From Gallionella sp. (GTDB lineage Bacteria > Pseudomonadota > Gammaproteobacteria > Burkholderiales > Gallionellaceae), in NCBI GenBank assembly GCA_028710525.1, contig JAQTTY010000004.1:124001-188000 (forward strand): 64,000 bases of DNA. Reading direction: 5' to 3'. Below, piece after piece: positions 60,445 to 64,000 of the stretch; position 1 is the first letter of the stretch; every line of letters starts with the position of its first letter. A program made the position numbers and the translations under genes. The notes under the pieces were generated by a model. It was not told the origin of the DNA, did not search any database, and saw only the letters and a program-made list of their open reading frames with translations.

Positions 60445-62286
60445 ATGCGCACGCTCCGTCCTATCCGTTCGGTTTTGCAAAACTGCACCCTTGCACTCAT
60501 CGGGTTGTTGCTGTCCTTCCCGTTAATGGCAGAGGAATTGCGCTTGGCAGAAGCGCAATACGTGATGGTGGCTAGCGATGAGCCTCCGCAGGATGACGCA
60601 AATTGGCAGACTGTCACGCTACCCGACCAATGGAAGTTGAGCCGTCCGGGTCAGGGAGGAGATGTCTGGTATCGATTGCATTTCAAGCTCGTCGCCACGC
60701 CAAAAGACTCCCAAGCATTGTATCTGCCGCGTCTATGTATGAATGCTTCGGCATATTTGAACGGAGTGTTCTTGGGCGATGGCGGTAGTTTTACAGACCC
60801 TGTTGGTCGAAACTGGAACCGCCCTCTATTGTTCCTCGCACCACCCAGTCTTTTCCGGACTGGACAGAACACCTTATACGTGAGGCTTAATTCGCCCTCG
60901 TTTTCATTGGGCGCTTTATCGCCCATCTATTTGGGTGATGCTCGTACGTTGACCGAACGTTATGACACCGCGTTCTTCATGCGTATCACCCTGAATCAGG
61001 CGGCCACGCTCATCATTGCAGCGATGGGATTGTTCATGTTGGCGCTTTGGTCGCGCCGCAGACAGGACAGTATGTATGGCTACTTCGGCTTGTCCTCTTT
61101 GATCTGGTCTTTTAATTCAAGCAATCTGTTTTTACGCACCATCCCTATTCCGGCGCAACTCTGGGAAACGCTGATCAACGCGAGCTTTCAGATATTCATC
61201 TCGCTATTGATGATCGCTTTGCTACGCTTTTTGGGGCTGCGCAAACCGCTGTTGGAGAAAGCCTTGTGGGCCATACTGATAGGCTCGCCGCTTAGTTTGA
61301 TATTGCTTCCTGGGTCGATCTTGATATCGGTTTCGATGTTTTGGCATCTGCTGACTTTGCTAAGTAGTCTGACGGTGAGTGTGTTGGTATTACGTGAGGC
61401 AATACGCAGGCCGCACCTAGACTCTTTATTGTTGGTGAGTGCATTGGGTGTGAATCTGATGTTCGGTATCCATGATTGGCTCAAGCACGCCTCCAGTTTG
61501 TACGGCGATGACCCGCACTGGATACATTACGGCGCGCCGGTATTTTTCTTGGTGGTGGGCGGCATCATGACCAACCGCTTCGTGCAGGCGCTCAATCAGT
61601 TCGAACAGCTCAATGCCGACCTAGAGCAGCGTGTGCAACACAAACATACCGAGCTTGAAAACCAGTATTCCAGTATGCAGGCGATGGAAAAGCAAAGGAC
61701 GATGTTGGAAGAGCGCGAGCGTATCTACCGCGATCTGCACGACGATGTAGGTGCTAAATTACTCGGCCTTGCCATCTCGGCTCAACGTGCTAACTTGCCC
61801 AAGGAGGCCGACCTAGCCCGCTCCGCCTTGCAAGACCTGCGCGACGTGGTGTCGCGTTCGACACAAGAGCAGACCCCGCTCAGCGATCTGCTGGCTGACT
61901 GGCGTATCGAGACCGAGCAGCGTGTGCAGGCGGCCGAGTTGACGCTGCATTGGCAGTTCCCTGATTACCCAGCCGATATCACGCTGAGTTCGCAGAGTGC
62001 TTTGCATATGAGTCGTATCGTGCGCGAGGCGGTAACCAATGTGCTGCGCCATGCTCAAGCCAGCCAGATCAGCGTACACACGCGCTTGGAGGAAGAGCGC
62101 TTCTACATCGACATCGAAGATGACGGTTTGGGTTTCGACCCAGAGACCGCCAGATCACATCGCGGCATGGCCAGTATGCGGGCACGCGCCACCACCTTGC
62201 AGGGCACGCTGGATTGGTTAGTGCTACTGCCGCATGGATGTCGGGTTTCTTTATGTGTGCCCTTGAGCGCTTTAACTACCCCCTGA
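60445..62286 (+). CDS. 7TM-DISM sensor histidine kinase
   Basis: A 613-residue membrane sensor kinase. The ATG at 60445 is chosen because it opens a signal peptide (LIGLLLSFPLMA before EELRLAE). A periplasmic jelly-roll-like domain (about 30-175, resembling glycosidase sugar-binding domains, with VWYRLHF and YLNGVFLGDGG) precedes seven helices of the 7TMR-DISM type (about 190-385). A coiled coil leads to a HisKA_3 box (ERIYRDLHDDVGAKLLGL) and a HATPase domain (VREAVTNVLRHAQAS, DDGLGFD). The ligand may be a carbohydrate. It pairs with the next gene. Confidence 0.92.
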   Translation: MRTLRPIRSVLQNCTLALIGLLLSFPLMAEELRLAEAQYVMVASDEPPQDDANWQTVTLPDQWKLSRPGQGGDVWYRLHFKLVATPKDSQALYLPRLCMNASAYLNGVFLGDGGSFTDPVGRNWNRPLLFLAPPSLFRTGQNTLYVRLNSPSFSLGALSPIYLGDARTLTERYDTAFFMRITLNQAATLIIAAMGLFMLALWSRRRQDSMYGYFGLSSLIWSFNSSNLFLRTIPIPAQLWETLINASFQIFISLLMIALLRFLGLRKPLLEKALWAILIGSPLSLILLPGSILISVSMFWHLLTLLSSLTVSVLVLREAIRRPHLDSLLLVSALGVNLMFGIHDWLKHASSLYGDDPHWIHYGAPVFFLVVGGIMTNRFVQALNQFEQLNADLEQRVQHKHTELENQYSSMQAMEKQRTMLEERERIYRDLHDDVGAKLLGLAISAQRANLPKEADLARSALQDLRDVVSRSTQEQTPLSDLLADWRIETEQRVQAAELTLHWQFPDYPADITLSSQSALHMSRIVREAVTNVLRHAQASQISVHTRLEEERFYIDIEDDGLGFDPETARSHRGMASMRARATTLQGTLDWLVLLPHGCRVSLCVPLSALTTP

Positions 62287-62294
62287 ACGCGGGG
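62278..62294. repeat. 17-bp direct repeat, copy 1
   Basis: ACCCCCTGAACGCGGGG spans the kinase stop codon and recurs exactly at 62971-62987. It contains the short palindrome CCCC-N7-GGGG. Confidence 0.7.
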
Positions 62295-62329
62295 CTGCAG
62301 AATTGGCGAATCCCGCTATCATCCTGCCT

Positions 62330-62959
62330 ATGAAGAGCGCATACATACTCGACGACGTGGTCGACTCCCAAGCATGGTTGAGCCAAGCCGTGCGCGCTGC
62401 GTTCGGTGATATCGAGTTGTCCTGTGGCGGCAATCTGGCCGAAGCCCGAGCATGGCTCACCGCACATCCCGCCCCCGACATCGCCTTGATAGACCTAGGG
62501 TTGCCGGATGGCAGCGGGGTCGAACTGATCGCTGAGTTGAATCGCAATGCTCCCGCCACCGTTTGTGTAGTAGCCAGTATCTACGATGACAATCAGCACT
62601 TGTTCCCAGCCCTGCGTGCAGGTGCGCAAGGCTATCTGTTGAAGGACCAACCGCTATCGCAGATCATCGAGTTACTGAAAGGCATCGTCGATGGTCGGCC
62701 ACCGTTATCCCCTGCTATCGCCCGCAAATTATTGGGACATTTTCAGCCCTCTCCTCAGCCGGAATATGAGCATCTGACCGAGCGCGAACACGAGGTATTG
62801 CGCCTGATTGCTAAGGGCATGACCCTAGGTGAAAGCGCGCGGATACTGGGTATCACCAGCAACACCATCTCCGGTTATGTGAAGAACATCTATCGCAAAC
62901 TCAACGTCTCCTCGCGCGCCGAAGCGGCCCTCACTGCACGCAATCTCGGCATCGTCTAA
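62330..62959 (+). CDS. NarL/LuxR-family response regulator
   Basis: The partner of the sensor kinase just upstream. The ATG at 62330 (MKSAYILDDVVDSQAW) is preferred over a TTG 27 bases earlier. The receiver domain has the acidic YILDD, the phosphorylated Asp in ALIDLGLPDG and Lys in LLKDQP. The C-terminal LuxR helix-turn-helix is LTEREHEVLRLIAKGMTLGESARIL then TSNTISGYVKNIYRKL. It is 209 residues. Targets are unknown; direct 17-bp repeats flank the gene. Confidence 0.93.
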   Translation: MKSAYILDDVVDSQAWLSQAVRAAFGDIELSCGGNLAEARAWLTAHPAPDIALIDLGLPDGSGVELIAELNRNAPATVCVVASIYDDNQHLFPALRAGAQGYLLKDQPLSQIIELLKGIVDGRPPLSPAIARKLLGHFQPSPQPEYEHLTEREHEVLRLIAKGMTLGESARILGITSNTISGYVKNIYRKLNVSSRAEAALTARNLGIV

Positions 62960-62970
62960 AAATCTAGCTG

Positions 62971-62987
62971 ACCCCCTGAACGCGGGG
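62971..62987. repeat. 17-bp direct repeat, copy 2
   Basis: Exact copy of the sequence at 62278-62294, eleven bases after the response regulator stop. Confidence 0.7.
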
Positions 62988-63095
62988 TTGGTTAGTGCCT
63001 ATCGGTTCCCTAGAATCCAAATCAACCAGTCGAGCAAAGTTGCATAGGCTTAGCTGGAAAGAATTGGACGACTAATACACTCAGGAGAAACCATC

Positions 63096-63713
63096 ATGCA
63101 CATGAATTCCATCGGCCGCATTGCTGCGGTAGCTATAACTTCCATCTTGCTGACAGGCTGCGCTGGTATGGGAAATACTTTGACGGTCAAACATTACGAG
63201 AGCAAACAGAGCAATGAAGCCGGAAAGTTGGGTGAGACGAATGTCACCATGAGCGGTAAGCCTGGGCAGTTCGTTATGCACGCAGTTGCGGGAGAAGATT
63301 TCTACAAGATGCTCGCAGAAAAAGGCGGCTCAGAAGATAAAGGCGGTGGTACACAGTTGGATCTTTGGGATGCAGCAGCGGGTGCCAGCGGTAGCTTCTT
63401 TGGCAGTCGAGTCAATAATGTGATGAAGATCACAGTCACTTCCAAAGAGTTCGAGCCACGCGTCTTGGTGTTGGAGCGAGTGTCTTATCCATCACTGTCG
63501 AACCAATTGCTGATAGACGGTAAATACTTCCAAGCAGTCTCGGCAGATGTTGTGTCGCGTACTGGGGGCAACAATATCGTCGTGACCAAATACACAGATC
63601 CGAAAGACATGAAGCGCGGTGACGATTCCATCTACTCTAAAGTGATCGGCGTGCAAAGTGCTGATGGTCGATCGGGCGCTTATTCAATCAAAGTCGAGTT
63701 CATGAGCGAGTAG
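63096..63713 (+). CDS. putative outer-membrane lipoprotein
   Basis: A 205-residue exported protein whose signal peptide ends SILLTGC, a clear lipobox with Cys near residue 22. The mature part has no family I recognise: ETNVTMSGKPGQFVMHAV, a Gly/Lys stretch, then VTSKEFEPRVLVLERVSYPS. AGGAG lies nine bases before the ATG. A second lipoprotein gene follows after 28 bases, so the two may act together at the cell envelope. Confidence 0.8.
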   Translation: MHMNSIGRIAAVAITSILLTGCAGMGNTLTVKHYESKQSNEAGKLGETNVTMSGKPGQFVMHAVAGEDFYKMLAEKGGSEDKGGGTQLDLWDAAAGASGSFFGSRVNNVMKITVTSKEFEPRVLVLERVSYPSLSNQLLIDGKYFQAVSADVVSRTGGNNIVVTKYTDPKDMKRGDDSIYSKVIGVQSADGRSGAYSIKVEFMSE

Positions 63714-63741
63714 AGCCGACTCAACGAGATGGAGAGACGAC

Positions 63742-64000
63742 ATGATGGCTACTCAGATATTCAAGCGAGTAGGGTTCGATGTGGTGAAGATATTGGCCCT
63801 TGCTTCTGCCTTGTTCGCCTTACAGGGGTGCGCGCAGACCACGCCGCTCCGTGAGATATACCCTGGGCAGACCGCGGTGGGTACGCTCAATGTGGATACC
63901 CAGAGTCGTCTCGATATCAGAACAAATATGCAGTTCGCTCCCGCTGGGTATGTCTTTACCAAAAATGGCGGGACGATACTGGCGGATAACACTTACCAAC
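63742..64000 (+). CDS. putative lipoprotein, cut by window end
   Basis: An open frame from the ATG at 63742 (or 63745) runs to the end of the window, so the C-terminus is missing. The signal peptide ends FALQGC before AQTTPLRE, a lipobox with Cys near residue 30. Eighty-six residues are visible, including IYPGQTAVGTLNVDTQSRLDIRT-like beta strands. GGAGAGACGAC precedes the start. No family is recognised. Confidence 0.7.
   Translation, partial: MMATQIFKRVGFDVVKILALASALFALQGCAQTTPLREIYPGQTAVGTLNVDTQSRLDIRTNMQFAPAGYVFTKNGGTILADNTYQ

Overview
The window reads as a contiguous chromosomal stretch of a Gram-negative, chemolithoautotrophic betaproteobacterium. The evidence is a Calvin-cycle set with form II RuBisCO (cbbM, cbbQ, cbbO, cbbR), class I fructose-1,6-bisphosphatase and class II aldolase, a type IVa pilus minor-pilin operon, and NtrBC/GlnK/AmtB nitrogen control. 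The cbbM-cbbQ-cbbO layout recalls Gallionellaceae and other Nitrosomonadales, but no search could be run, so genus is not claimed. No rRNA, tRNA, transposase, phage gene or CRISPR array was seen. The accessory signals are several dispersed palindromic repeats.

Layout. 1-3.9 kb: pgk, pyk, fba, probably downstream of gap. 4.0-11.2 kb: minor pilin operon fimT-pilV-pilW-pilX-pilY1-pilE, whose PilY1 has a cysteine-rich repeat tail. 11.2-20.2 kb: cbbR facing cbbM, then cbbQ, cbbO, fbp, purE, purC and a beta carbonic anhydrase. 20.2-24.0 kb: DUF4124 protein, pyrE, xth, rhodanese, CDF metal exporter. 24.1-28.7 kb: glnA, a DUF4124 protein, ntrB, ntrC. 28.7-37.8 kb: mpl, DUF486, FKBP isomerases, a GIY-YIG protein, metH, comM, ubiK. 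38.0-40.6 kb: a TorF-type porin, glnK, amtB. 40.7-46.6 kb: EAL phosphodiesterase, Ser/Thr kinase, purU, and a lactonase-like/EamA/desaturase operon. 46.7-57.6 kb: a guanidine-catabolic operon. 57.7-64 kb: murI, ybiT, a two-component pair and two lipoprotein genes, the last cut by the window end.

The most notable system is the 46.7-57.7 kb cluster on the minus strand. Its enzymes would usually be labelled urea carboxylase, urea carboxylase-associated proteins and allophanate hydrolase. Its leader, however, carries a near-consensus guanidine-I (ykkC) riboswitch, so the cluster is best read as guanidine uptake and degradation: ABC importer, guanidine carboxylase, carboxyguanidine deiminase (CgdAB) and allophanate hydrolase. 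Upstream of the riboswitch lie a sigma-54 promoter and two NtrC-type sites. The operon therefore appears gated twice: by nitrogen status at initiation, and by guanidine at elongation.

The same promoter design recurs at glnA, at the porin-glnK-amtB group, and at the separately promoted substrate-binding protein gene: two GCAC-N7-GTGC-like boxes exactly 31 bp apart, followed by TGGCA(C/T)-N5-CTGCT. With ntrBC in the same window, these form a locally readable NtrC regulon joining ammonium uptake, glutamine synthesis, a porin and guanidine use. Ammonia from guanidine would enter through GlnA; whether the released CO2 reaches RuBisCO is speculation.
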